Shown one piece after another: positions 12,358 through 21,937 of a stretch of DNA of 64,000 nt (the stretch's first letter is position 1; each line of letters starts with the position of its first letter). The position numbers and the translations under genes are program-made. The stretch comes from Hydractinia symbiolongicarpus (lineage: Eukaryota; Cnidaria; Hydrozoa; Anthoathecata; Hydractiniidae). Location of the stretch: positions 28,396,001-28,460,000 of the forward strand of contig NC_079875.1 of the NCBI RefSeq assembly GCF_029227915.1. Direction: 5' to 3'. Under the pieces are notes generated by a model that saw nothing but the letters and a program-made list of their open reading frames with translations, was not told the origin of the DNA and did not search any database.

Positions 12358-12705
12358 TTAAATGTTCTCTCGCATGTATCGCAAGTATACAGGGACATTC
12401 AAGTTTGCACTGAGTTGAAGAAGTTCAACTGAGTTAGTTACAGGTTTTATAATATTAACAGGCGAATGTTCCATTTTTATGTGCATACCCAAGCCGCTTT
12501 TACTGCGATATTTTTTGTCACATTGTTTACAACTGTATCTAAAATCCTCATGAGATGTCAAGACGTGTTGTTTTAGTTCATAATTTCCACGAAATTTTTG
12601 TTGACATTGGTCACAACTTTTAGAAACAGCATCTTTGTGTTCCTGTATATGATCCTTCATACAGCAATTTTTGATCATTTGCTTACAAACACGGCAAAAT
12701 CCCAT
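12358..12705 (-). CDS. Small C2H2 zinc-finger protein, three fingers
   Basis: An uninterrupted 115-residue frame from ATG to stop. Three classical Cys2His2 fingers lie in order: about residues 4-23 (C-x2-C-x12-H-x3-H), 31-52 (C-x2-C-x12-H-x4-H) and 58-79 (C-x2-C-x12-H-x4-H). All metal ligands are present. Linkers are irregular and do not match TGEKP. The last 35 residues have no recognised motif. It probably binds nucleic acid. It could be a whole single-exon gene or the last exon of a larger one; the sequence upstream (right) shows no clear further exon. The intact frame among so much decayed sequence argues for selection or a young copy. Confidence 0.6.
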   Translation of the reverse strand: MGFCRVCKQMIKNCCMKDHIQEHKDAVSKSCDQCQQKFRGNYELKQHVLTSHEDFRYSCKQCDKKYRSKSGLGMHIKMEHSPVNIIKPVTNSVELLQLSANLNVPVYLRYMRENI

Positions 12706-13345
12706 GATTACATTAAATATAAGATAAAAACACGTTAAAACTTGAATAACCCGTAGCTGTGGCTGTCCTTTGAGTTTGATATTTTGCCGTCACATGGCTG
12801 AATTCTCCTGTATAGAAACTTTACAGAGAATGTTTGGGTACAAAAAACCCAGCTCCAGAATAGACCTATTATATTAAAACATTCAAACAGTTTTAGGATA
12901 ATATTATTTAGACATTAAAAATGTATTGAAGTTGAGAAAAGAAGAGAAAAATAAAAGAAAACCAAAAGAACTCGTTTAAGCCAATTAAAATAAAGCGCGC
13001 GGAATAAACAAAAGAAACTATTTCTTTGTGCTCTACTGCTAGCATCGCTAAACTTTTTCAAGAAAGAAGGTTTTTGGATAGATTTTTAGAAATGAAGTTT
13101 TATTGTCAATTTGAATGTGAATAGCTATAGCTGGCTTATCAAGTATTTATAGAACTTTCACTCAATAGATTCAAACTTTTCTGTGAAATGTGAGATTATA
13201 GGTTGCGTTAGCAAGTTCAAAAATGAAAAAACGTTTTAGAAGACATGTAAGAAAAAGTCACATGGAATTTCATTCTAAATTTGTGCAATTTGTTGATAAT
13301 GTTAAATATACTAATATTACACAAAATATATCTGAAAATTTTTTT
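12706..13345. other. Non-coding stretch
   Basis: A+T-rich, with no supported feature apart from a possible polypyrimidine tract and acceptor at about 13340-13351 that precedes the next coding segment. Confidence 0.4.
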
Positions 13346-13351
13346 TTTTAG

Positions 13352-14608
13352 ATTATGAGACGAAAATGTATTTAGAAAGTGATAGCCCGTTTAAAAGACC
13401 ACTTTTAAAATTTACAAATGGAGCATCCTTAAATAGATATATTGAACAAAAGGATCATTATATTTCACCGGTTGGGAAAGTAATTGGATTTGACACGGTG
13501 AAGGGAAAGTCTGATTGTGTGTATTATGTATCTACTAGTATTTAGTCCCGTGGAAAAATCCACTACAGATACCAAATAAAAAAAAACAGCGAAATAGTAA
13601 ACGAAACCATAAAATTTATTGTTTTTTTCGTCAAAACGTTTTATTGTTAATTCCATTCAAGCGGGAATAAATAAAAACAATATGTTTTTCATTTCAGTAG
13701 ACACGTGCTTAAGGGAATAATAAAAATTAATTACCCATAACTTTTGTGTAATAAAATTTACATCATTACACAAAGGTTTTTATGAGAACAATAATATAAA
13801 TTAACCGTGACTTTTTTAAAACAAACTTTAAATCTACTTGAAAAAGCACACAAAAGACAGAATAAAAATAAAAGTGTAGCAAAAGTGACATGTTACCGCG
13901 GCTGTTTCTTTAGAAAAAACAACACATCCACTTTGCCTGTTACAGACACACGGAACAAACATTAAAACAGATTATAAACCATGACGATGTCGTAATAACA
14001 TTTTTTCTTAATCTGCATACACAGAAAATGGAGTTTCACGCATTTTTCCGGATGGATCATTAATTCAAAGCAATCCAATATTTTCTGCTTTCGAAAAAAG
14101 TTTACAAATAATTTTTTATCATGATGATTTTCAGGTTGTCAATCCTTTGGGAAATAAAACAAATAAATTTAGGATATCTGGATTCTATTGTATACTTGGT
14201 TACTTAAAACCAGAACACAGTTTACGATTAAAGGATATTAACTCAGCAGTGTTGCGCAATGCTCAATTAATAAAATCATATTCATACAAATCAATTGTTT
14301 CGCCACTTATTGATGAATTAAAATTGCTTGAATCTGAGGAAATAAATGTCACTTTTGATGAATCGACACATAAGTTTTTCGGTACTATATCAATGCATGT
14401 GGGAGATGTTCTAGCATGCCATGCTATTGGAGGATATTACCAAAACTTCTCTACCGTAGAACGTTTTTGTCGCTTCTGTAATCGCGTAAAATCTGCCATT
14501 ACAGACAACAATTGTGAAGATGTTATTAGAACTAATGAAGCCTATGACGCACAGATCTTGTATGGAAGTTGTAAGAGTTTTATGGAATTACAGAAAGATG
14601 TTGTTTAA
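13352..14608 (+). pseudogene. Transposon-like coding sequence split by a Helitron
   Basis: Two coding parts of one family flank an insertion. The left part (13352-13534) follows an acceptor and encodes a stretch with HYISPVGKVIGFD and DCVYYVS. The right part (about 14020-14608, stop TAA) starts ENGVSRIFPDGS and continues with FYHDDFQVVNPLGNK, FYCILGYLKPEH, and a Cys/His-bearing end (CHAIGGYY, RFCRFCNRV). From memory this matches a multicopy family in cnidarians and fish whose members carry a 'DD-x-V-x-NPLGSK-x-GIHKLG' signature; I cannot name it. The Helitron occupies 13535-13971. Besides the insertion there is a frame change near 14000-14020, so the copy was probably already decaying. The right part is open for 190 codons. 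Its natural C-terminus should be longer, so it is truncated at 14608. Confidence 0.6.
13535..13971 (-). mobile_element. Non-autonomous Helitron, 437 bp, inserted in a coding sequence
   Basis: On the minus strand it begins with TC at 13971 (TCTGTTTTAATG, then GTTCCGTGTGTCTGTAACAG). It ends at 13535 with CTAG after a GTGGATTTTTCCAC hairpin. It is flanked by A on the 5' side and T on the 3' side without target duplication, the Helitron insertion rule. The first bases after each terminus belong to the interrupted reading frame. The ends match those at 9934-10636 and the 5' end at 62982. No ORF inside. Confidence 0.75.
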
Positions 14609-14665
14609 ACGACCTTAAATATTATCACATCGCAAACGGTGCACCGGGTGATATAGCACATGATA

Positions 14666-16405
14666 TCTATATATTAATAAGCATTGTGTGTGTGTGTGCA
14701 CGGTGAGGCCATGTCACACAAATCATGGGTCGCTTTCTTACGACGTGGCGTTACGCTAAAATTTACCAAGTTAAAAAAACGCAAATCAGGGGGTTATTAT
14801 TTAAACATTTAATTCTCTCTTCTTATTACTTTAAAGAAGTTATGTTGTGGTCAGAAATATTATCAACTGAAGAAAGAAAACCGAAGCAAAGAAGGTTGTC
14901 TCTTTCTCAAAGTAATCCTGAAAGAAGTTATTTCAAACAATGTTTACTCATCATGAGGTTAGGTTAAAGGTTATTTGTTTCTTCTATATTTTCAATTTTT
15001 GTGTTCTGGGACCGAGGTTGTATCGCATTCGAATATGAATGTAATTCGAATCTCAAATGTAAAAAACACAACTGTTGTTGTAGAGCTACTGTTGTTGTCG
15101 AGTGGTCAGAAATATTTGTTATAAAGAAGAAAAACGTACGATGATATGCCGTCAAAAAGAGAACTGATTGGAAATGCATCAGACAATTTAGCTAGCTATA
15201 CATTTTCAATTTGTTTTTTTTTGGAATGAAGCGAAGCTTAGTAATCGAAGTAAAAAACTTATTGGACTTTTATCCAGAGAACGCTAGCTAGCAGTCTACT
15301 GAGAAAGCGAAAGAAAACCAGGTGTGTTGTTTAGATTATCTGGTAGAGAAATGAATTTAGTTGAATAACGATATTTAAGCTGTTTACACTTTCAAAGCTA
15401 CACTTTCCCTTAAATATGAAGTGAAATATGTCTTGCGCCTGAACATATTCTTTTTTGTAAGAATATACCCAGGGTCAGTTAAGAATATCTTAAGAATATG
15501 TCCAACCTCGATTGTTTGTTCTAAATATAAAAAGAATTTGCCAATAGCTATAGCAAGCCTTTTTTTATCAAGGCATTATATATTTTCAGGACATGGACAT
15601 GCTAATAATATATTCAGAATAATGAGGATAATATTTGTCAAAAATTTAAGAACATTAAGGCTGAAACGGAATATTTCTTATAAAATACACGGTGCATATC
15701 ATAAAGAAGAATTTACATAAACTGTAAATGTATTTTTTCTGTTGTTACTGTTTTTAACACTACAAACTGTGTAATTCAGTGTTGGTGTCGTTATAAAAAA
15801 AACTAAACCTAAATCCTAAACTTAAATCAATGTTTACATCTGTTCTGTTACAATTGTTTGAAATATATTCGATTCTTAAATTCGAAAACGCTGTGTTGTT
15901 ATCTTCTTTGATTTTATGCGTGATTTTCTTGATTATAAGTTTGGGTCTGTTCTTTGAATATTTCGGTAGATATACAATATGCCAAATGATTTAAGTTTTT
16001 TTATATTTCTCTTTTATGTGTTTTAACTATTAATTTCTTATATTTTGAGTACTGGAATGGCAAAGCATGAACGGTTGTTAGACACCTTTGATTTTGTTGG
16101 ACATTTTCCATTTTTATTTTACAATTTTATTTATTTACTTATTTTTTTGTTGCATATGCATATATTTTTAGACGTTTTGTTTCAGCGGTTATACACATAG
16201 AGTAATGCAGATTGTGAGCAACCTCGATCCCAAAGCATTTTTTTATCTTTTTGCCATCCCGTGTTAAAAGAGACAAAGAACCCTGGATCGAGGTTGAAAT
16301 GTGAGTTTTAAAAAATTCAAATAACTGTGTTGTATGTTTTTGTTTTGTATCCCTTACATCGGTTTAATGAGAGATTCAATGGATTCTTCCACGGGAATTC
16401 AGATA
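14666..16405 (+). mobile_element. Helitron-like element, copy 1, about 1.74 kb
   Basis: It starts A|TCTATATATTAATAAGC followed by a GT run and a stretch (about 14700-14760) nearly identical to 35655-35730. It ends near 16405 after a degenerate TGGATTCTTCCA hairpin; the CTAG terminus seen in copy 2 is mutated here. Interior blocks shared with copy 2 include AACTGAAGAAAGAAAACCGAAGC (about 14865), AATTCGAATATGAATGTAATTCGAAT (about 15030) and the last 230 bp. It has no convincing ORF; small ORFs at 14725-14967 and 15421-15720 look accidental. Near the 3' end lies an inverted repeat, CAACCTCGATCC and GGATCGAGGTTG (about 16220-16300). Confidence 0.6.
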
Positions 16406-18459
16406 ACTGTTAATTTTTTAATATTTTGTGTAAAACTTTGAAAGGGTTGCTGTATGCAATAGACTGATTGAATGCTTTCCTCCTGATTATCCAGAACTTT
16501 GGATGTGAAGCGCGGCGTGGTTTGTTTCGAAACTGTGTATAGCAAATTTTCTTGGTTCATTAATTTTTAAAAATAGAAAATTTTCATTCCGTCATTACTT
16601 GATACACTTCTCTTACATTGTATGCGTTTAGAGATTAGTGATCAATTTGTGTACTTCAGTTTCATAAAGAAGGCGGGAATAAAATCGACAAGAGTCCGTT
16701 AAATGTTAATTTCACGTGATGTTGCAGATTGCACGATTTTTTAGCCGCTGAGTTAAAAGCTGGCATTTTGATAAAAATCAATAATTATAATAGCTTAAAA
16801 ACAAAATAGTGAGGTCTAAAAGGAAGTATTTCTTCAACAGTTCTATTTTCATCTAGCCTCATCTAAAATTTAGATATTGTTATCAGAACGGTTGAAAATA
16901 TATTTGCGATCACGTTTAGGTTTTTTGACATTAAAATAGGACACTCGCAAGGTAAACGGCTAACAAAATCTGGGGAAACGGTTCAATCCGAGCAACAATA
17001 TCGAGCTTTAAAAATCACGACGAGGTTATCTAGGACCGCGTTTGTGTGACTTTTCCGTTAGTTTGCATGCTCTTGCTGAGCTCTCTCTTTCGTTGTGTTT
17101 CTTCTTACTCTAGATATCCAGTACTCTCGAGGGACGGTGCAGAGTACATTTGTTCCTTAAAAACAATAGTCCGCGTTTCGAAAAAATATTTTCCCGTTTA
17201 AATGTGACAAAAGTAGAAATAAATACGTTGTTATTATGAAGAAATATATACACATAGAACATTAAGAGTTTCTAACAAATTTCGCATAACTTGGAGATAT
17301 AGTTCCAGCAATTTAACGCCCATTGTACGGCTTTTGGTGGTGCTGAAGACGTATATCCATGCTGAAGATAAGAGAAGTTTTACGTTGTTATGCTGCTTAA
17401 CAGATTCAGCGTTTACCGAAGTTGCACGTTTTTCAACAGCTACCCCAAGGGTAACTTTTGCTCAAGTTGCGTATTACTCGGTTTAGTGGCGAAGATTACC
17501 GTGGGACTTTGCCAAAGGTATTAAAATTAATGCGTTTGTCAATGAACTGACTACAAAGGCGAAAGATTTGTAATTAACAGGAAATAAATCTTTAGAAACA
17601 ATACCGGCATTTTTAGTTATCAACCGTTAACGTGTGCAGCTGGAAGATTTAAAACGAAAAACGAAGTAAGAATGGAATTCTTAAGAGAAGCCTCTACTCA
17701 ATCGTATGATTACATCTGCGCCTTTATATTTTTTTAATTAATTTATTAGCAAGGGAATTGTCAATAACTTTATAAACTTGTTTTAAACAGAAAATTTTTG
17801 TAATGATGTGATCATGGCTCTTGAAGAATAAGAAATATAAGAATAAAATAAGAATAAAATGGAATATGTTAAGAAAATAATGTTGTTATTTTTTCTCAAT
17901 GTTTGTTACATAAGAATCGACAAGTTAAAAAATGATGCAACGTGTTCGAGAGAGACTCGATGTCCCAAATCGTGAAGAAAAAGGCTGGACATTCAGAAAA
18001 TCATTTAATTAAATTTAACACACATGTAATGAGAAAGGACATAATTTCTAAATATTACACGTGTAAACTAACCTTTACTTTTTCGATGGTCAATCGATGG
18101 TTTAAATACAGAAGTGAACATGCAACCTGCACAACGAACATTGTTATCACTAAAAATCGCCCACTAACCCGTCGAAATTTTATATGAAAGATAATCACAA
18201 TTTGTTTCTCATGACTCGTGAATCCTTTGACACGTCAAAACCGCTGTTACACGACGCTAAGAAATCCGTCACCGGCATTAATGGTTCTTCATCTCTAATT
18301 CGCTTTGCTTAAACGAAATTAACCTTATTTATTTTCCCGTAGCCAGACCTGACAGAATAAAAATAAGTTGTTTGAGAAGAGGAGTTGTCTTAGCTTGTAC
18401 TTAAAAGTAGGGGTTATTGGTCGTATTACTTATCGTATTAAAACCTTCTAACTTAGAAA
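16406..18459. other. Non-coding stretch
   Basis: A+T-rich sequence with no supported gene. The 81-codon frame at 17942-18187 has no recognisable composition or motif. The last part (about 18300-18459) would be where the recombinase C-terminus of the neighbouring DIRS element should lie, but no matching residues are seen. Confidence 0.4.
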
Positions 18460-19169
18460 CTAAGAATTTAGAGTAACTGCTCTGAAAATAAATTCCTCCG
18501 AACTCTCGTCCTTTAACTTTGTAAGTTCTAAGTACACTTTTAGATTTTTGACTGGACATAATTCGTTTCCAGTCTTAATAATAAAAATCCAATTTCCTTC
18601 TCTGTAAACGTCGGTTTTGCATTTTTCTATGAACAGTTTCATGTAAGATTCACAAATTGATATATCACAACGTCAAAGACTGGCTATCTCGGAAAATCAC
18701 ATAAATCCTGCATAGCCAATTAAGCATATTGCTAATGTCCTCATATTGTAAATGTTTTTTCTCTGCGAAAGTTTTGTGTGCAATAAATAAATGTTCAAAT
18801 GTAATATGTTGTTTTCTATTTTTCTTGGTCGAAAGAATTCGTTTAGAAGCCTCAAGCATTTCAGTAACAATAGGATTTTCACATGGATTTTTGTATCCTC
18901 CGAGAAGATGAAAAAACTTTATAGCATAATAAGCACCTTCGATTTTTGACAAAGACCAACCGGACTGAACTCCGCTTAAATATAAACAACGCAATAGTGG
19001 CTGGTTTGGCTGGCGTAATTGACACTTTAAAAGAATTACACCAGCGTTCCCAAATGTTGAACGACGATTGATATTTCCTCAGGGTATTTTCCTCTCTACA
19101 AAATGACATATATGTTGGCAGCTCAGTAGCCAAATGTTTTAAAGATTCATTCTCAATTTCAATTTTCAA
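18460..19169 (-). pseudogene. DIRS-type tyrosine recombinase, N-terminal part, truncated
   Basis: Read right to left, three frames carry one domain. 18879-19169 has the SAM-like core-binding start (TLRKYQSSFNIWERWC). 18665-18994 continues with ALYLSGV-like and GYKNPCENPIV segments. 18460-18642 has LFIEKCKTDVYREGNW and TGNELCPVKNL. This order is that of DIRS retroelement tyrosine recombinases. Frame changes occur near 18890-18990 and near 18650. The catalytic end (second Arg, His-x-x-Arg and nucleophilic Tyr) is not found to the left of 18460, so the gene is truncated and should be inactive. It is the last gene of the DIRS element that runs leftwards from 21799. Confidence 0.75.
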
Positions 19170-19322
19170 GTGTTTTGTGATAAAGTCTGAAAGGGAGAAA
19201 GTTATGACAATTTGATTCTACTTGAACTTTCAGAGTATAGTATTGTGCTCTTAATCAAAGTCCCAGTGGACCAGTACTCATACCCTGTGGTCCCAGCGGA
19301 CGCATTTTGCCCTGTGGCATTT

Positions 19323-19840
19323 TTAGCTGAAATCTAAATTGACAGCTAGTATTGGCGAAACGAATTTCTCGCTGCCAATGAAACACTTCTTATTTTTTCC
19401 CTGTGTTACACATACTTTTGGGTCACCAAAAACCTTTCTGTCTGTGTTTGCGGTTTTGTTTTCTGAAAACAGGAGCGGCCAGAAATAAGCAGAAGGCCAA
19501 TAAGGTATCACAATTACACCTTTACATTTCGAAGTTTCCATGTGTTTTAACACTTTTCCTACAAGACTTGTTGGAGGTACTATGTAGTTGTTTTCGCCTT
19601 TCCAATCGTAATTTAGCGCATTTACTCCTTATGTATTGGGACAATAAAATTTTGAATAAAACCGACATATCTTTTTGTTGTCGTTGTCAGCAAATCTGTC
19701 AACAGTAAAAGGACCCCACAGTTGGTTCAAATTATTATAAAGCTCTTCTTTTACTTGCCAGTCATCGTGATCTATCATACGACTAAGAGTGTCAGCAAAT
19801 CTTAAATGTTCCCTTGGAACCCAGTTTACCGTTAGGTCAA
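19323..19840 (-). pseudogene. DIRS pol connection/C-terminal region
   Basis: Two frames between RNase H and recombinase carry conserved DIRS pol blocks. 19650-19840 has VNWVPREHLRFADTLSR and DDWQV, then LWGPFTVDRFA. 19323-19553 has GVIVIPYWPSAYFWPLL. These follow the RNase H domain in DIRS-group and some cnidarian retroelements. A frame change lies between the two blocks near 19560-19650, and another near 19845 separates them from RNase H. Confidence 0.7.
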
Positions 19841-19841
19841 C

Positions 19842-20172
19842 TCAATTTTTCCTACATATATAAAATATATTTTCAGCAATAATTTGAAGATCATTTTTTC
19901 GGCTTCCCACGTTTACAATTTTTGACACTGCAAAATTATCCGTTTTCCATAGGATTTTCTGTTTTATCAAAATGCTTTTTAAAGACTCCAGTGAGTATTC
20001 TATAGTTTTTAATTCCCTCCAAGCGGAGCTTTTTTCTTGTTCTTCTTGCAGAAACTGTCTAAATGCAATTCCCTGTTGATTTTCATGCATCGCATGCGCT
20101 GCCATCCCAGTGGAGCTAGCATCGGAATTTACAACAATCGTTTTTGTAGAATTATCGTACAGTTTGCTTATG
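19842..20172 (-). pseudogene. DIRS RNase H domain
   Basis: The frame contains VVNSDASSTGMAAHA (first catalytic Asp in SDAS), WRELKTIEYSLESL (the Glu-bearing helix) and KTDNFAVSKIVNVGS (the Asp of TDN). Together these are the RNase H core of DIRS-like pol. It degrades the RNA strand of RNA-DNA hybrids in reverse transcription. It is out of frame with the RT that precedes it, with the join near 20165-20180. Confidence 0.75.
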
Positions 20173-21192
20173 TTATATTTTGACAGATTTTAACTGCTGT
20201 TTAGGATCCCACACTGATTTTTCTGCATTTTCCACAAAACCCGACAGTTGTAAAGTTTTTTGAACAAACAGGGCATCTTGTTTTGCTTTTTTATAATTTT
20301 TATCAGTGCCAAAACCATCGTCAATAAATATCGCAATTTTGATCATATTTTCTCTCCAATATCTTATAAAAACTCTCATTGTTTTTGTACAAATAAACGG
20401 GGCCGGAGAAAGCCCAAACGGTAATACTGTAAAAACAAAGTATCTTTCCTTTCCACCTATGACCCATGAAAACCCCAAGAAATTCTGATGTTCTTCTGAA
20501 ATATCAATGTGATGGTAGCCCTGCTTTATATCGAACTTAAACATGTACCCTTGTGCAGTTAGAAATTCCCTTACCACCTTCCAATCCTCAAACTTAACTT
20601 TTTCTTTGTAAATGTGCTGGTTTAAATACCTTAAATCGAGAATTAGTCTACTTTTTCCTCCTTTGGTACTGACTGAAAGGGGATTTACAACATGTGGTGC
20701 AGAAGACACTACCTTAATTAGACCTGTATCAAGAAGCTCTTGTACCGCTTCATTGACGAATTCCAAACTTGTTATAGCAGATTGATTATTAGAAAAAGTT
20801 TGTTTTTGTGGTGCCGTGAAAAAGGGAATAGTATAGCCTTCCTTGATAATTTTGAGAATAGTCGTATTACAGCTGATGGTTTGCCAATATTTTAAGTTTT
20901 TCTTGAGCCTACCCTTAACTCTAGTTCCAGCCGTCTTTTTATATACACAAAATTCGTACGTTTCCTCATCTCTTACATTGTTATCAAAATTTAAACACTT
21001 GTCTATTGTCTTTTTTTTAGACTTGCTTATGGCCGATAACGTTTGGGCAGTCTTTTCTCCAGTGTCCAGTCTTGCCACAACCGAAGCACATTGATCTTGC
21101 ACTTTGGAATCTGTACGCTGATTGGGAAAAACATGATGTGTTATGGTTGCCGATACTCCCAGACGGTTGAGATGGTTCTCTTGAAAATGCAA
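20173..21192 (-). pseudogene. DIRS-type reverse transcriptase
   Basis: A 339-codon open frame. The N-terminal 110 residues link to gag. RT blocks follow: VVNPLSVSTKGGKSRLILDLR, FKFDIKQGYHHIDI (first catalytic Asp), GFSWV, FTVLPFGLSPAPFI and AIFIDDGFG (the catalytic Asp pair in the FxDDG context usual for DIRS, where other RTs have YxDD), then KSVWDP. All catalytic aspartates are present, so this is the best preserved part. It ends at a stop just before RNase H, where the polyprotein should continue. The overlapping gag frame enters at 21017-21192. Confidence 0.85.
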
Positions 21193-21799
21193 ATCTTTGT
21201 GATTGGAAATGGTTTGGCATAGGTGGCGACGAGGACATTAGTTGGGTGTGCATAGGGCTGAAACGTGGAGGGTAGAAGGACTTTGGCTTTACCTTTGCTT
21301 TCTTTTTTTGCCAGTGCTTTTGACTCAGCCGATTTTATCCGTTTTTCGTCATCTGAATCTCTTGCTGATTCATCAGATAAGTACTCTTTTACAGTGGCCC
21401 ATCCTGCTGGTGATCTATCCGCCATTTTTATTAGCTTGTTTTGCTTCGTGATTTCGAGTTTTATTCCTGCTAAATGTTTTGTTGATCTTGATACAGAACC
21501 TTCTTTGATAAGGTCGATAACATCTTCCAAATCTTCCGCTAATTTTTGGTTAAATTCGAATTGGATTTGATTACCTTTAAACTTAAATTGTTTCGACGAT
21601 TCTGGTTTAGCTGAAATCTTCATGTTGTTCGGTATACTGTGTTGTTGCAGTTTTGTTTCGAATTATTGTTTCTGTTCAATAAACGTTTTGTCCAGGTAGC
21701 TTCTGATTAGGTCAAATTGTTCCATTCCGTTTACGTTTGTGGGGCAGATTGGCTGTTGATAACAGGTTCTTCCATGTTATTATTAGAAGTTTCGTCCAT
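21017..21799 (-). pseudogene. DIRS gag with CCHC zinc knuckle
   Basis: The likely start ATG is at 21799 (MDETSNNN). The frame is broken near 21740 and near 21650, then open from 21623 to about 21240 with a helical region (NQKLAEDLEDVIDLIKEG) and a Lys-rich part. It shifts again so that 21017-21253 carries the zinc knuckle CFGCGKTGHWRKDC (C-x2-C-x4-H-x4-C, all ligands present). Gag packages the element RNA; the knuckle binds nucleic acid. At least three frame breaks make it non-functional as read. Confidence 0.75.
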
Positions 21800-21937
21800 T
21801 TTTAATGCAATTGCGTGACCTAGAATACTTGAAAGCTAATCGACGTGTGATTGAATTTTCTGAAAATCCGCCCTTTTGCTTAAAATCACGTGACAACGTG
21901 ATACCGAGGTTATTACTGTAAGGCCTGCTGAAAATAA

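Larger units (their letters stand above)
18460..21799 (-). mobile_element. Decayed DIRS-type retrotransposon
   Basis: Gene order on the minus strand is gag (zinc knuckle), RT, RNase H, pol C-terminal block, tyrosine recombinase. A tyrosine recombinase in place of a DDE integrase defines DIRS elements. Terminal repeats were not found; the right side runs into the satellite array about 140 bp beyond the gag start, and the left side ends inside the recombinase. The copy is inactive through multiple frameshifts and 3' truncation. Confidence 0.8.

Noticed and set aside
14725-14967. 80-codon ORF as a gene
   Set aside because: It lies within a Helitron copy, and the matching stretch in the copy at 35.6 kb does not keep the frame.
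17942-18187. 81-codon ORF
   Set aside because: No motif, no splice or start support, and composition like the surrounding non-coding sequence.
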